A DNA stretch of 64,000 nucleotides from Methanothrix soehngenii GP6 (GTDB taxonomy: Archaea > Halobacteriota > Methanosarcinia > Methanotrichales > Methanotrichaceae): the NCBI RefSeq assembly GCF_000204415.1, contig NC_015416.1:2480001-2544000 (forward strand), in the 5' to 3' direction. Position 1 is the stretch's first letter. Every line of letters begins with the position of its first letter. Below, piece after piece: positions 15,439-25,157 of this stretch. Made by a program: the position numbers and the translations under genes. The notes beneath the pieces were generated by a model. The model saw nothing but the letters and a program-made list of their open reading frames with translations. It was not told the origin of the DNA and made no database searches.

Positions 15439-18400
15439 ATGAAAAATTATAGCTGCAATAAATGGTTGATTTTGGTGATATTTTTGGCCGCGTTAACGAT
15501 TCTGTGCTGTCAGAGTGCTTATTGCAGCCAACCCTGTATCGCGATGGATTTGAATGCATCCTTTGGGGGATCCTTTGACGACGAGCTATATTCCATTCAG
15601 CGAACCAGCGATGCGGGGTATATAGCCACTGGCAGAACAAAGTCATATGGCGATAACAATTATGATTTATTTTTGATAAAAGCCGATAAAAGCGGAAATA
15701 TTTTATGGCAAAAAAATTATGGCGGGGCCAGAGAGGATGAGGGATATTCAGTAGAAGAGACCGCTGATGGTGGCTATATTGTAGCCGGAAGAACCAGATC
15801 CTATGGCAGCGGAATGTACGATGTTTGGCTGATGAAGGTAGATCCGTCCGGAGAGAAGATATGGGATAAAGCCTTCGGAGGAGCACTGGATGATGAAGCA
15901 AGCAGCATAAAACAGACTATTGATGGCGGATTTATCATCGCGGGCAATACAAAATCCTTTGGCAGCGGAATGTATGACGTCTGGTTGCTCAAGATCGACC
16001 AGTTCGGTGGCAAAATCTGGGATAAGACCATTGGCGGATCCCGAGATGATATGGGGGATTCGATCCAGGAGACTCGTGATGGAGGATTCGTCGTCGCCGG
16101 CACAACCGGCTCCTGGGGAAATGGCGATTCTGATGCCCTGCTGATTAAAATTGATTCGAATGGGAATGAGCAATGGAAAAAGACATTCGGTGGGCCCAGA
16201 AGCGAGCGGAATCCCTGGAGCAGAGGGTGGTCGGTCCAGCAGACTGCTGATGGCGGCTTTGCCATGCTCGGCTCCACCAACTCCGTTGGCTCTGGGGGAT
16301 ATGATATCTGGTTTATCAAGACCGATGCCAATGGAGATAAAATTGCAGATAAGGTTTATGGCGGAGCATACGATGAGGAAGGAGGCTCCCTGGTCAAGAC
16401 AAGAGAAGGACACCATATTCTCATAGGTTCGACAAGATCCTTTGGCTCCGGGGGCTTTGATGCCTGGCTGATCATGACCGATCAGAATGGCGAAAGGATA
16501 TGGGATCAGACATTTGGCAGCAAACTGGATGATAAGGGCTATTCAGTCATTCAAACGGATGATGGCAGCTCTGTCTTTGCCGGAAAGACAACGCCCTATA
16601 TCGCTCAGACTACAAGAAGAAAAAGCGCATGCTACGGCGATTGTCAGCAACAAGAGCCAGCTACCTATTATGATGGCTGGCTGGTCGCTATCAGATCAGC
16701 TCATCCGATGATCGAGATCCAGCCTGCTGACTATTCAGCCTGCGAAGACCAGGAAGCAAGATTCAATGTGGTCGCTGCCGGAAATGGGCCGATATCATAC
16801 CAGTGGTCGAAGAATGGATCCCAAATCGCTGGGGCTACAACAGACTCATACATAATTCCAGCCGCCAAGTTGGCAGATGCTGGAAGCTACCGGGTGAGGG
16901 TGAGCAATGCTTGCGGTTCTATCGAATCGAACCCTGCAGTTCTGACCGTCAGCTCAAAACCGGTGGTGGAGATTGAGCCGCTTGATGAGATTGCCTGCGA
17001 AGGATCGGAGGTTTTATTGAATGCGCAGGCATCTGGAACCGAGCCTCTGAACTACCAATGGAAGAAGAACGGAGAGAATATCACAGGAGCCAATACAAAC
17101 CGCTATCTGATCTCCAGCATCCTGCCGACTGATGAAGGCGATTACAGTCTGGCAGTGAGCAATATATGCGGTATGGCAGAATCCGGAGCGGTTCACATAT
17201 CTGTGAGATCCAGGCCAAAAATTCTGGTGCAGCCAATCAGCCAAACCGTCTGCACCGGCTCGCCGGTCTCCTTTGAGGTCCAGGTTGCCGGCAATGAGTC
17301 ATATACCTATCAATGGCAGAAGGATGGCCTGAACATTACCGCAGCCAATGCCGCCGTTTTAAGCATATCAGCGGCCAATAGTACGGACCAGGGCAATTAC
17401 AGTGTAATCATAGGCAGTGACCTATGCGGCTGGACTCAATCCGATAAGGCTAAATTGAGCATTAGATCAATGCCGATGATCACAGGACTGCATTTGCCTG
17501 CCAGCAAAAAGATATGTGAGGGATCGGATATAGCTCTTGTAGCCGATGTGACCGGCAGCGATCCCATCACAATTCAGTGGATGAAAGACGGATTGCAGAT
17601 TCCTGGTGCAAACCTTGACTCTTTTGTCATCAAGAATGCGACCCGCAATGATTCCGGCAGCTATAGCCTGATCGTCAGCAACGACTGCGGCCAGATTGAA
17701 TCAATTGCGTCCTATCTAAATATCGCAACCAGACCAGAGATTCTTGTCCAGCCTGCCAACCTGAGGGTATGCCAGGGTGCGGCAGCAACGTTCTCTGTTC
17801 AAGCCAAGAGCAGTGAGCCATTAAGCTATCAGTGGTTCAAAGACGGTATCAAGATAGATGGTGCTACGTCAGAATACTACACCATCCCTCAAACTAACCT
17901 TAGCGATATGGGAAGCTACTCGGTGCAGGTGGCAAATAACTGCAGCCAGGTCGAATCAGAGGCCGCTGGTTTGGATATAATTACCATGCCAAAGATTCTA
18001 CTGCAGCCGGCAAACCTGAAGATATGCCAGGGCGCTGCAGCAAAATTCGAGGTTCAAGCAGAAAGCAGCGAGCCATTGAGCTATCAGTGGCTCAAAGATG
18101 GAGTGAATATCCCCGCTGCTACGTCTGATACGTACGCCATCCCTGCCTCTAACCTAAACGATACGGGAAGCTACTCAGTGCAGATAACAAATAACTGCAG
18201 CCAGATCGAATCAGAGGCAGCTGATCTGGATATCATCGCCAGGCCGAAGATTCTTCTGCATCCGGCCAACCTTAAGATATGCCAGGGTGCAAAAGCAAAA
18301 TTCGAGGTTCAAATAGAAAGCACTGAGCCACTGAAGTATCAATGGCTAAAAGATGGAATCGAGATTCCGGGGGCAACAGATGATAGGTACACAATCGATC

Positions 18401-21400
18401 TAGCTGATATTGCCGATATGGGAAGCTATTCCGTTCTGGTGGCAAATAGCTGTAGTCAGATCGAGTCGGAGGCTGCCAGTCTGGATATCATCGCTATGCC
18501 TGATATCCTGGCCCAACCGACCAGCCAGAATGTATGCCAGGGGACGAGGGCAGCATTCTCTGTTCAGGCAGAGAGCAGTGAGCCATTGAGCTATCAGTGG
18601 CTCAAAGAAGGAATCAAGATAGAAGGTGCAACATCTGAATCCTACACCATCCCTCAAACTAGCCTCAGCGATACAGGAAGCTACTCAGTCCAGGTGAGCA
18701 ATAATTGCAGCCGGATTGAATCGGAGGCTGCTGTTCTGGATATCATCGCTATGCCTGATATCCTGGCCCAACCGACCAGCCAGAAGGTATGCCAGGGGAC
18801 GGCTGCAACTTTCTCTGTTCAGGCCAGGAGCAGTGAGCCATTGAGCTATCAGTGGCTCAAAGATGGAGTGAATATACAAGGTGCTGCGTCTGATACGTAC
18901 ACTATCCCTGCCTCTAACCTAAACGATACGGGAAGCTACTCGGTCCAGTTGAGGAATAATTGCAGCCAGATTGAATCAGAGGCAGCTGATCTGGATATTA
19001 TAGTCATGCCTCAGATCCTGTCCCAACCGACCAGCCAGAATGTATGCCAGGGGACGAGGGCAGCATTCTCTGTTCAGGCCAAGAGCAGTGAGCCATTGAG
19101 CTATCAGTGGTTTAAAGACGGGATCAAGATAGATGGTGCAACATCTGAATCCTACGCCATCCCAGCCGCTAGCCTCAGCGATACGGGAAGCTACTCAGTC
19201 CAGGTAAGCAATAACTGCAGCCAGATCAAATCGGAGGCTGCCAGTCTGAATATAATTGCTATTCCTGAGATTCTGATACAGCCGGTCGGCCAGAGGGGGT
19301 GTGAGGGGGCTACAACAACATTTTCCGTTCAGGCAGAGAGCAGTGAGCCATTGAGCTATCAGTGGTTCAAAGACGGTATCAAGATAGATGGTGCTACGTC
19401 AGAATACTACACAATCCCTCAAACTAACCTTAGTGATATGGGAAGCTACTCAGTCCAGGTAAGCAATAACTGTAGCCAGATCGAATCGGAGGCTGCCAAT
19501 CTGGATATCATCGCCAGGCCGAAGATTCTACTGCAGCCGGCAAACCTGAAGATATGCCAGGGCGCTGCTGCAAAATTCGAGGTTCAAGCAGAAAGCAGCG
19601 AGCCATTGAGCTATCAGTGGCTCAAAGATGGAGCGAATATCCCCGGTGCTACGTCTGATACGTACACTATTCCTGCCGCTAAACTAAACGATACGGGAAG
19701 CTACTCGGTGCAGGTAGCAAACAATTGCAGCCAGATCGAATCAGAGGTCTCCAGTCTGGATATCATCGCCAGGCCGAAGATTCTTCTGCAGCCGGCAAAC
19801 CTTATGATATGCCAGGGTGCTGCTGCAACATTCCATGTGGAAGCATCAAGCTACGAGCCAATTGAGTACCAATGGCTAAAAGATGGAATCGAGATTCCGG
19901 GGGCAACAGATGATAGGTACACAATCGATCTAGCTGATATTGCCGATGTGGGAAGCTATTCCGTTCTGGTGGCAAATAACTGCAGCCAGGTCGAGTCGGA
20001 GGCTGCCAGTCTGGATATCATCGCTATGCCTGATATCCTGGCTCAACCGACCCGCCAGAGGATATGCCAGGGGACGATGGTAACATTCGCTGTTCAGGCC
20101 AAGAGCAGTGAGCCGTTGAGATACCAGTGGCTTAAAGATGGAGTGAATATCCCCGGCGCTGCGTCTGATACATACACCATCCCTGCCGCTAACCTCAGCG
20201 ATATGGGAAGCTACTCGGTCCAGGTAAGCAACAATTGCAGTCAGATCGAATCGGAGGCTGCTGTTCTGGATATCATCGCTATGCCTGATATCCTGGCCCA
20301 ACCGACCGGCCAGAAGGTATGCCAGGGAACGGCTGCAACGTTCTCCGTTCAGGCCAAGAGCAGTGAGCCATTGAGCTATCAGTGGCTCAGAGATGGAGCG
20401 AATATCCCCGATGCTACATCTGAATCCTACACCATCCTTGCCGCTAACCTCAGCGATACGGGAAGCTACTCAGTGCTGGTGGCAAATAAATGCAACCAGA
20501 TTGAATCAGAGGCAGTCCGCCTGGATGTAATTTCATCACCGGATATTCTTGTGCAGCCAAAAAGCCTGGAGACGTGCGAAGGTGCGGCAGCAACATTCGG
20601 CGTAAAGGCAAGCGGTGGCGAACCGCTGGAATACCAATGGTATAAGGACGGTACAGAAATAGAAGGAGCAACATCGAATTCTTATTCGATTCCAGTGGCT
20701 AGCCCCAGCGATAGGGGAAGCTACTGGGTACAGGTGAGAAATAGCTGCAGCCAGATCGGATCCAATGCAGCAATCCTGGATATCGTAGCCAAGCCGGAGA
20801 TTCTTGTGCCGCCGACCAGCCAGAAGATATGCCAGGGAAGCGCAGTGACTTTCACCGTCCAAGTGGAGAGCAGCAAGCCTTTGAGCTATCAATGGTTTAA
20901 GGATGGAATAAAGATTCCTGGAGCCACCCAGGATGTTTACACGATTGCTCGGGCCGTTCTCAACGATACTGGAAGCTACTGGGTGCAGGCGGCAAACAAC
21001 TGCAGCCAGATCAAATCCGGTGCTGCTGTTTTGGAGATAGTTGCATTGCCCGAGATTCATCTGCCGCCGGCCAGCCAGAAGGTGTGTGAGGGGGCGGCAG
21101 CAACGTTCTTTGTTCAGGCAGAGAGCAGCGAGGCATTGAGCTATCAATGGTTCAAAGATGGAATCGAGATCTATGAAGCCACGGCGGATGCTTATACTAT
21201 TCCAAGAACCGGCAAATTTGATATGGGCAACTACATGGTACAGGTGAGAAATAGCTGCGGCTCGGTCGAATCAAAGGCCGCTTACCTGGAGATGGTCTCA
21301 ATGCCAAAGATCCTTGTTCCGCCCAAGGGCCAGAGGGTATGCCAGGGAGATGCAGCGACATTCTCTGTGCAGGCAAGCAGCAGCGAGCCATTATCCTATC

Positions 21401-22383
21401 AATGGTTCAAAGACGGAAAGATGATCCAGGGAGCAACTGCTGATACCTACACCATCCCAGCCGCAACCTTTGGCGATACAGCGAGCTACTCAGTGCAGAT
21501 AAGAGACAGGTGTAATCTGATTGAATCGGAGGCAGCAAATCTGCAGACAATTGGGGTGCCAGCCATCTCCCTCCAGCCGGCCAGCCAGATCGTATGCCAG
21601 GGAACGCCTGTGACTTTCAATGTTCGGGCAATAAGCGATGATCCTCTGAGCTACCAGTGGTTCAAGGACGGAGTGGAGATCCCAGGAGCCATAGCTGAGG
21701 TTTATACCATTCAAAAGGCCATCACAGGCGATAAAGGAAGCTACTATGTGCAGGCAAGAAACAGCTGCGGCCAGATCGAATCAGAGACTGCAAATCTGGA
21801 TATAATCGCATTGCCTGAGATTTTGGTCCAGCCAACCAGCCAGAAGGTCTGCGAAGGATCGACGGCGACGTTCACTGTGTTGGCAAAGAGTGCTCAGCCT
21901 CTGACCTATCAATGGATAAAAGGCGGCAGGATCATTCCAGGGGCCAACTCTGAGGAGCTCACCATATTCGATGCGAATATGGAGGATATGGGTGAATACA
22001 GAGTTGCTATATCCAATGGATGCGGATTCATCGATTCAAATGCTGTGAGCCTGATAGTAGAAAGGCCGCCTGGGGATGTGGAAATTGAACCCGATTGCCT
22101 GATTGCCGACGCCGGTGAGACTGTGGCGTTCATAATGAAGGGCACCGCTGTTGGGGCAAATTCCTATCAATGGGAGAAGAATGGAGAGATAATTCCAGGA
22201 GAGGTATCACCCTCATTGATAATCCTTAATCCGAGACCATCTGATTCCGGCGGCTACAGACTGACAGTAAGCAATGGCTGCGGCTCGAATAAATCAAAAA
22301 TGTCAGTGTTGAGGGTGGTGGAGGATTCAACAAAGGTTGATCCATGTTTAAATCCGCTGTCAGCATGCTGCAATTCGAGCTGA
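15439..22383 (+). CDS. Giant exported protein: seven-bladed propeller plus ~22 Ig-like domains
   Basis: 2314 aa. Start chosen at ATG 15439 (GGGGAT ~8 nt upstream) because it is followed at once by a signal peptide ('WLILVIFLAALTILCC'). Residues ~35-415 contain seven repeats of the form GGxxDDExxSI..T.DGGYI.AG.T.SxGxxxxDxWLIK.D, a seven-bladed beta-propeller-like array. Then come about 22 tandem 83-86-residue Ig-like modules, each with a conserved Cys after 'QPxxxxxC', 'SYQWxKDG' and 'GSYSVxVxNxC', suggesting one disulfide per domain. There is no C-terminal transmembrane helix or sorting signal; the end is Cys-rich (DPCLNPLSACCNSS). Probably a secreted or envelope-attached adhesin or sheath component. 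Domains 5-15 are nearly identical at DNA level, showing recent expansion. Confidence 0.88.
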   Translation: MKNYSCNKWLILVIFLAALTILCCQSAYCSQPCIAMDLNASFGGSFDDELYSIQRTSDAGYIATGRTKSYGDNNYDLFLIKADKSGNILWQKNYGGAREDEGYSVEETADGGYIVAGRTRSYGSGMYDVWLMKVDPSGEKIWDKAFGGALDDEASSIKQTIDGGFIIAGNTKSFGSGMYDVWLLKIDQFGGKIWDKTIGGSRDDMGDSIQETRDGGFVVAGTTGSWGNGDSDALLIKIDSNGNEQWKKTFGGPRSERNPWSRGWSVQQTADGGFAMLGSTNSVGSGGYDIWFIKTDANGDKIADKVYGGAYDEEGGSLVKTREGHHILIGSTRSFGSGGFDAWLIMTDQNGERIWDQTFGSKLDDKGYSVIQTDDGSSVFAGKTTPYIAQTTRRKSACYGDCQQQEPATYYDGWLVAIRSAHPMIEIQPADYSACEDQEARFNVVAAGNGPISYQWSKNGSQIAGATTDSYIIPAAKLADAGSYRVRVSNACGSIESNPAVLTVSSKPVVEIEPLDEIACEGSEVLLNAQASGTEPLNYQWKKNGENITGANTNRYLISSILPTDEGDYSLAVSNICGMAESGAVHISVRSRPKILVQPISQTVCTGSPVSFEVQVAGNESYTYQWQKDGLNITAANAAVLSISAANSTDQGNYSVIIGSDLCGWTQSDKAKLSIRSMPMITGLHLPASKKICEGSDIALVADVTGSDPITIQWMKDGLQIPGANLDSFVIKNATRNDSGSYSLIVSNDCGQIESIASYLNIATRPEILVQPANLRVCQGAAATFSVQAKSSEPLSYQWFKDGIKIDGATSEYYTIPQTNLSDMGSYSVQVANNCSQVESEAAGLDIITMPKILLQPANLKICQGAAAKFEVQAESSEPLSYQWLKDGVNIPAATSDTYAIPASNLNDTGSYSVQITNNCSQIESEAADLDIIARPKILLHPANLKICQGAKAKFEVQIESTEPLKYQWLKDGIEIPGATDDRYTIDLADIADMGSYSVLVANSCSQIESEAASLDIIAMPDILAQPTSQNVCQGTRAAFSVQAESSEPLSYQWLKEGIKIEGATSESYTIPQTSLSDTGSYSVQVSNNCSRIESEAAVLDIIAMPDILAQPTSQKVCQGTAATFSVQARSSEPLSYQWLKDGVNIQGAASDTYTIPASNLNDTGSYSVQLRNNCSQIESEAADLDIIVMPQILSQPTSQNVCQGTRAAFSVQAKSSEPLSYQWFKDGIKIDGATSESYAIPAASLSDTGSYSVQVSNNCSQIKSEAASLNIIAIPEILIQPVGQRGCEGATTTFSVQAESSEPLSYQWFKDGIKIDGATSEYYTIPQTNLSDMGSYSVQVSNNCSQIESEAANLDIIARPKILLQPANLKICQGAAAKFEVQAESSEPLSYQWLKDGANIPGATSDTYTIPAAKLNDTGSYSVQVANNCSQIESEVSSLDIIARPKILLQPANLMICQGAAATFHVEASSYEPIEYQWLKDGIEIPGATDDRYTIDLADIADVGSYSVLVANNCSQVESEAASLDIIAMPDILAQPTRQRICQGTMVTFAVQAKSSEPLRYQWLKDGVNIPGAASDTYTIPAANLSDMGSYSVQVSNNCSQIESEAAVLDIIAMPDILAQPTGQKVCQGTAATFSVQAKSSEPLSYQWLRDGANIPDATSESYTILAANLSDTGSYSVLVANKCNQIESEAVRLDVISSPDILVQPKSLETCEGAAATFGVKASGGEPLEYQWYKDGTEIEGATSNSYSIPVASPSDRGSYWVQVRNSCSQIGSNAAILDIVAKPEILVPPTSQKICQGSAVTFTVQVESSKPLSYQWFKDGIKIPGATQDVYTIARAVLNDTGSYWVQAANNCSQIKSGAAVLEIVALPEIHLPPASQKVCEGAAATFFVQAESSEALSYQWFKDGIEIYEATADAYTIPRTGKFDMGNYMVQVRNSCGSVESKAAYLEMVSMPKILVPPKGQRVCQGDAATFSVQASSSEPLSYQWFKDGKMIQGATADTYTIPAATFGDTASYSVQIRDRCNLIESEAANLQTIGVPAISLQPASQIVCQGTPVTFNVRAISDDPLSYQWFKDGVEIPGAIAEVYTIQKAITGDKGSYYVQARNSCGQIESETANLDIIALPEILVQPTSQKVCEGSTATFTVLAKSAQPLTYQWIKGGRIIPGANSEELTIFDANMEDMGEYRVAISNGCGFIDSNAVSLIVERPPGDVEIEPDCLIADAGETVAFIMKGTAVGANSYQWEKNGEIIPGEVSPSLIILNPRPSDSGGYRLTVSNGCGSNKSKMSVLRVVEDSTKVDPCLNPLSACCNSS
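16707..22330 (+). repeat. Tandem Ig-domain coding repeats (~255 bp unit)
   Basis: About 22 consecutive units of ~249-258 bp, each coding one Ig-like domain with a Cys...Trp...Cys core. The central units are most alike and the outer ones diverged, as expected for internal unequal exchange. Confidence 0.9.
17740..20530 (+). repeat. Higher-order duplication of a six-domain block (1530-bp period)
   Basis: Units 5, 6 and 7 (e.g. sites ending 17830, 18000 and 18360) recur in units 11, 12 and 13 at exactly 1530 bp (6 x 255), with long identical stretches. The unusual 'ATDDRYTIDLADIAD' segment occurs only in units 7 and 13. Units 8-9 and 14-15 also pair by sequence. Confidence 0.85.
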
Positions 22384-22507
22384 GGACGCTCGGGGATGCG
22401 CCCGAATGTGGCTGAACCCCTCTGAGAAACTGGGGGGCTCTATCACAGCCAAGCGCTTATAGTATCCCTGCACGTGCTCCCTTTTCCCTTTTTCATTCCT
22501 TTTTCTG

Positions 22508-22664
22508 GGCTCCTCGCTATGTAGTATGGGTGAACTTGAATCGGAAATTCTCTGTATCCTTTTGCATCTGGGGTGAACAGCGATCCTGACCCAACCACAG
22601 AGGCGCAGAGGAACAGAGACCAAAACCGCGGCCGGGCCTGACCCACATAATTCAGCGAAAAGCC
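22508..22664. repeat. MITE-like dispersed repeat, copy 3
   Basis: 157 bp; ends GGCTCCTCGCTATGTAGTAT and ACATAATTCAGCGAAAAGCC, with GGGTGA and TGACCCAC inside them. It fills most of the 344-bp gap between the giant gene and the convergent gene at 22728. Confidence 0.87.
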
Positions 22665-22727
22665 CTTTTCCTGCACCTGCATTGTCTCCTTTCCTCTCCC
22701 TCAATCTCGTCCTCGAGCTTCTTCTTC

Positions 22728-23306
22728 TCACCTTCCCTTCAGCTCGTCTATATTCAAGGGATTGAGAGGCTTGCAGATGATCTCATTAACCCTTAGCCTT
22801 TTCAGATGCTGGCTGGAGGCGGCCTGCATCACCAGTGCGGTATCCGATCCTGAGGCGGTCCCCGCTATTGCTATTACCTTCTCTCCCGAGACCAGGAGGC
22901 CGGCATCTGTGGCCATGAGCACTATCTCGAAGCAGACCTTTACCCCCTGGCAGAAGCATCGCAGGAGGTTAGCCATTGTGGTAGCGCTGTTTGAGCCGTA
23001 GAGCCCGTCGGTATGAAAGAGCATCGTCCCAAAATGAACCTCATGCCCCTCTCTGCGCAGCTCTCTCGTCAGCGGCTCAGGAAAGGCATTCTGCTCCCGA
23101 TGAAAATCCCACTGATGGGGCACTACTATCAGCTTGATACCATCCCGGCTGAAAAAGTCTTTCGCCTTCACCGCAGTAGATCCAGTGGTGGAAGCCAGGA
23201 CTAGCTTCCTGATGTTCAGGCTGCTTGATCTCTCCTGCACCAGCCGAAATGTCTCTAGGGTATTTTCCGATCCTCCCTCATCAAAATAGACTATCTTCTT
23301 ATCCAT
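22728..23306 (-). CDS. Pyruvate-kinase alpha/beta-domain-like protein
   Basis: 192 aa starting MDKKIVYFDEGGSENTLETF. It resembles the stand-alone PK C-terminal (alpha/beta) domain proteins: 'IRKLVLASTTGSTAVKAKDFF', 'KLIVVPHQWDF', 'GLYGSNSATTMANLLRCF' and 'KVIAIAGTASGSDTALVMQAA', a Rossmann-like repeated pattern. These proteins lack the catalytic barrel of pyruvate kinase, so a kinase activity is not expected; they may bind a regulatory ligand. ATG 23306 has AGGTGA 9 nt upstream and is preferred over 23342. Function unknown. Confidence 0.75.
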   Translation of the reverse strand: MDKKIVYFDEGGSENTLETFRLVQERSSSLNIRKLVLASTTGSTAVKAKDFFSRDGIKLIVVPHQWDFHREQNAFPEPLTRELRREGHEVHFGTMLFHTDGLYGSNSATTMANLLRCFCQGVKVCFEIVLMATDAGLLVSGEKVIAIAGTASGSDTALVMQAASSQHLKRLRVNEIICKPLNPLNIDELKGR

Positions 23307-23379
23307 TGAGCTTGTCACCTCTCCATCTTCAATCGACCGCATCTGATATCTTTTCTTCGGCTTTGAAAAGAGAGCATAA

Positions 23380-23455
23380 GCCCGGAGAAGACGAAAGATG
23401 AAAGATGGAGATGAAATCTGGAAGATAAAAGATGAAAGACGGAAGATAAACGATT
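23380..23455. repeat. Purine-rich imperfect short repeats
   Basis: Repeated variants of GAAAGATGAAAGA / GGAAGATAAA in the spacer between divergent genes. No gene; possibly slippage-derived. Confidence 0.5.
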
Positions 23456-23500
23456 TATGTCCGGGGGACGAAAGATTTCAGCAGACAGTGGAGGACGATT

Positions 23501-24013
23501 ATGCTAGATATATTGAGAGACCGGCGGAGCATCAGGAAATATAAGGATGTGAAGATCGATGAACAAATCATTGATCAGCTCAAGGAGGCTGCTTTGCGCT
23601 CACCAAGCTCCAGGGGTATCAATCCCTGGCGGCTTTTGTTCATCACCGATAAGGATATGCTGGAGGTGCTGTCCCGCGCCAAACAAAGCGGCTCCGGCTT
23701 CCTGAAGGGAGCCAGTCTGGGTGTGGTGGTCATAGCCAGGGATGAGGAATCGGACGTCTGGATTGAGGACTGCTCCATCGCTTCCATCATCCTGCAGCTG
23801 ACTGGCCAGAGCCTGGGGCTGGGATCATGCTGGATCCAGATCCGAAACCGGATGCATAATGATGGCCAAACCTCTGAGGATTATATCCGAAAGGCCCTCG
23901 ATCTGCCGGAGGGATCGAAGGTGGAATGCATGATCGCCTTTGGCTACCCTGATGAGATAAAGGAGCCCCATCCCAAGAGCGAGTTGGAGTACGGGAAGAT
24001 ACTGGAATCATAG
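23501..24013 (+). CDS. Nitroreductase-family flavoprotein
   Basis: 170 aa. 'LRDRRSIRKYKD' at residues 5-16 is the FMN-phosphate-binding start typical of the family; 'ALRSPSSRGINPWRLLFI' and 'QSLGLGSCWIQIRN' complete the FMN pocket, and 'VECMIAFGYPDE' is the C-terminal signature. It should be a dimeric FMN-dependent NAD(P)H oxidoreductase, of the compact kind frequent in anaerobes. GGAGG is 6 nt before the ATG. It stands alone, divergent from the gene at 22728. Natural substrate unknown. Confidence 0.9.
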   Translation: MLDILRDRRSIRKYKDVKIDEQIIDQLKEAALRSPSSRGINPWRLLFITDKDMLEVLSRAKQSGSGFLKGASLGVVVIARDEESDVWIEDCSIASIILQLTGQSLGLGSCWIQIRNRMHNDGQTSEDYIRKALDLPEGSKVECMIAFGYPDEIKEPHPKSELEYGKILES

Positions 24014-24188
24014 GAAGGAGTGGTTGGGAAAAGGGCATGAGGATGGTCCTAACTCATCAATCTTTTTTATTCTGACAATTATTAACTCTGGTTAGAACTA
24101 CTGAATGTCCAGAGAAAGGAGTTAATACTCATTAGAGCATATATGCTTAGCAAGTACATAGCTCAACTGTTCATTAGGAGATGAATTA

Positions 24189-24767
24189 ATGGATTCAGTG
24201 GTTAATATGGCAATGGAACAGCTTATGGCGGGAGATAATCTCTCTATATTAAGCAGCAAAGTTGGTGCAGACGAACAATCCACCAAATCCGCCCTGGAGA
24301 TGGGCCTGCCCCTATTATTGGGAGCCATGAGCAGCAAAGCCTCCAGCAATGATGGGGCGAACGCTATCTTGAGCGGTCTTGCCGATTCAGCCAAGGGCAA
24401 CTCAATGCAGGACATGGCCAAATACTTTGGCAGCAGCAGCTCATCCTTTGGACCGGGCATGCTCAATTCCATATTGGGGAGCAGCATGATTCCCATTCAG
24501 CAATCGATCGCTAAAAAGACTGGACTGCCTCAGGAGGTCGTCGGCCAGCTGCTTACTATGGCTCTGCCTCTGATTCTGGGATATTTGACAAAAAGCTCCC
24601 CAGAAAAGGAGATGAAACCGGATGATCTCTCAAAGCTGCTTGATGAGCAATCGAAGATGGCACTCACCTCGTCGCCAGAGGCTGAAGCAATGATGAAGGA
24701 TATCCTATCCGCACAGGACAGCGGCAGTGGATTTATGGGGATGATCAAGAAGCTGTTTAAATCTTAG
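24189..24767 (+). CDS. DUF937-domain protein
   Basis: 192 aa. The helical, Ser/Gly/Leu-rich pattern ('ALEMGLPLLLGAMSSKASS', 'GLADSAKGN', 'GQLLTMALPLILGYLTKSS') matches DUF937, whose members resemble bacterial YidB. A short Ser-rich hinge (residues ~80-90) separates two DUF937-like halves, and the C-terminus ends with a basic amphipathic helix ('MGMIKKLFKS'). No signal peptide. AGGAG precedes the ATG by 8 nt. Role unknown. Confidence 0.85.
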   Translation: MDSVVNMAMEQLMAGDNLSILSSKVGADEQSTKSALEMGLPLLLGAMSSKASSNDGANAILSGLADSAKGNSMQDMAKYFGSSSSSFGPGMLNSILGSSMIPIQQSIAKKTGLPQEVVGQLLTMALPLILGYLTKSSPEKEMKPDDLSKLLDEQSKMALTSSPEAEAMMKDILSAQDSGSGFMGMIKKLFKS

Positions 24768-25157
24768 CTATATATCTCCCGAGTGGGGAAGGCTGCTCCT
24801 GCGGCAGCAGCCATGCAGATGAGCGAAAATAGCCACAAATTTTTGATAGGATTCAGGTTCTGGTGGTCTGCATGAGGCTGGATAGCTGCAGGACTGTTTT
24901 GCCAGTGAAGCCAAATATGTTCAGGGGCAGCCTTTCCTCCCCGCAATGCTGATTTGGAGACTGCTCCCCGGCTGCAGAAATGTCCAGAATTCATATCGAT
25001 GCAAAAATTGATATGTTGGTGAACATAGAAAGAAAGAGGAAGGAATAAGCTGATAGATGAGGGCGACTGCAGCATCTAAAAAAAAGCCGTTGGTCGAATC
25101 CTCCTATCAAGAATATCATTGGAGAGTCTTGGTATAACGCCATAGGAGGTTATATTT
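24768..25157. other. Gene-free spacer with hairpin
   Basis: A stable hairpin GGCTGCT-CCTGCGGC-AGCAGCC lies at about 24789-24811, 20 nt after the DUF937 stop; it lacks a T-run. A minus-strand open frame here has no credible start. AGGAGGTT just before 25158 serves the next gene. Confidence 0.45.

Noticed and set aside
15748-16416. 222-aa minus-strand frame opposite the propeller repeats
   Set aside because: Long antisense frame created by repetitive coding DNA; no start signal or domain.
24764-25075. 103-aa minus-strand frame after the DUF937 gene
   Set aside because: Hydrophobic end is suggestive, but there is no credible start, ribosome site or family pattern.
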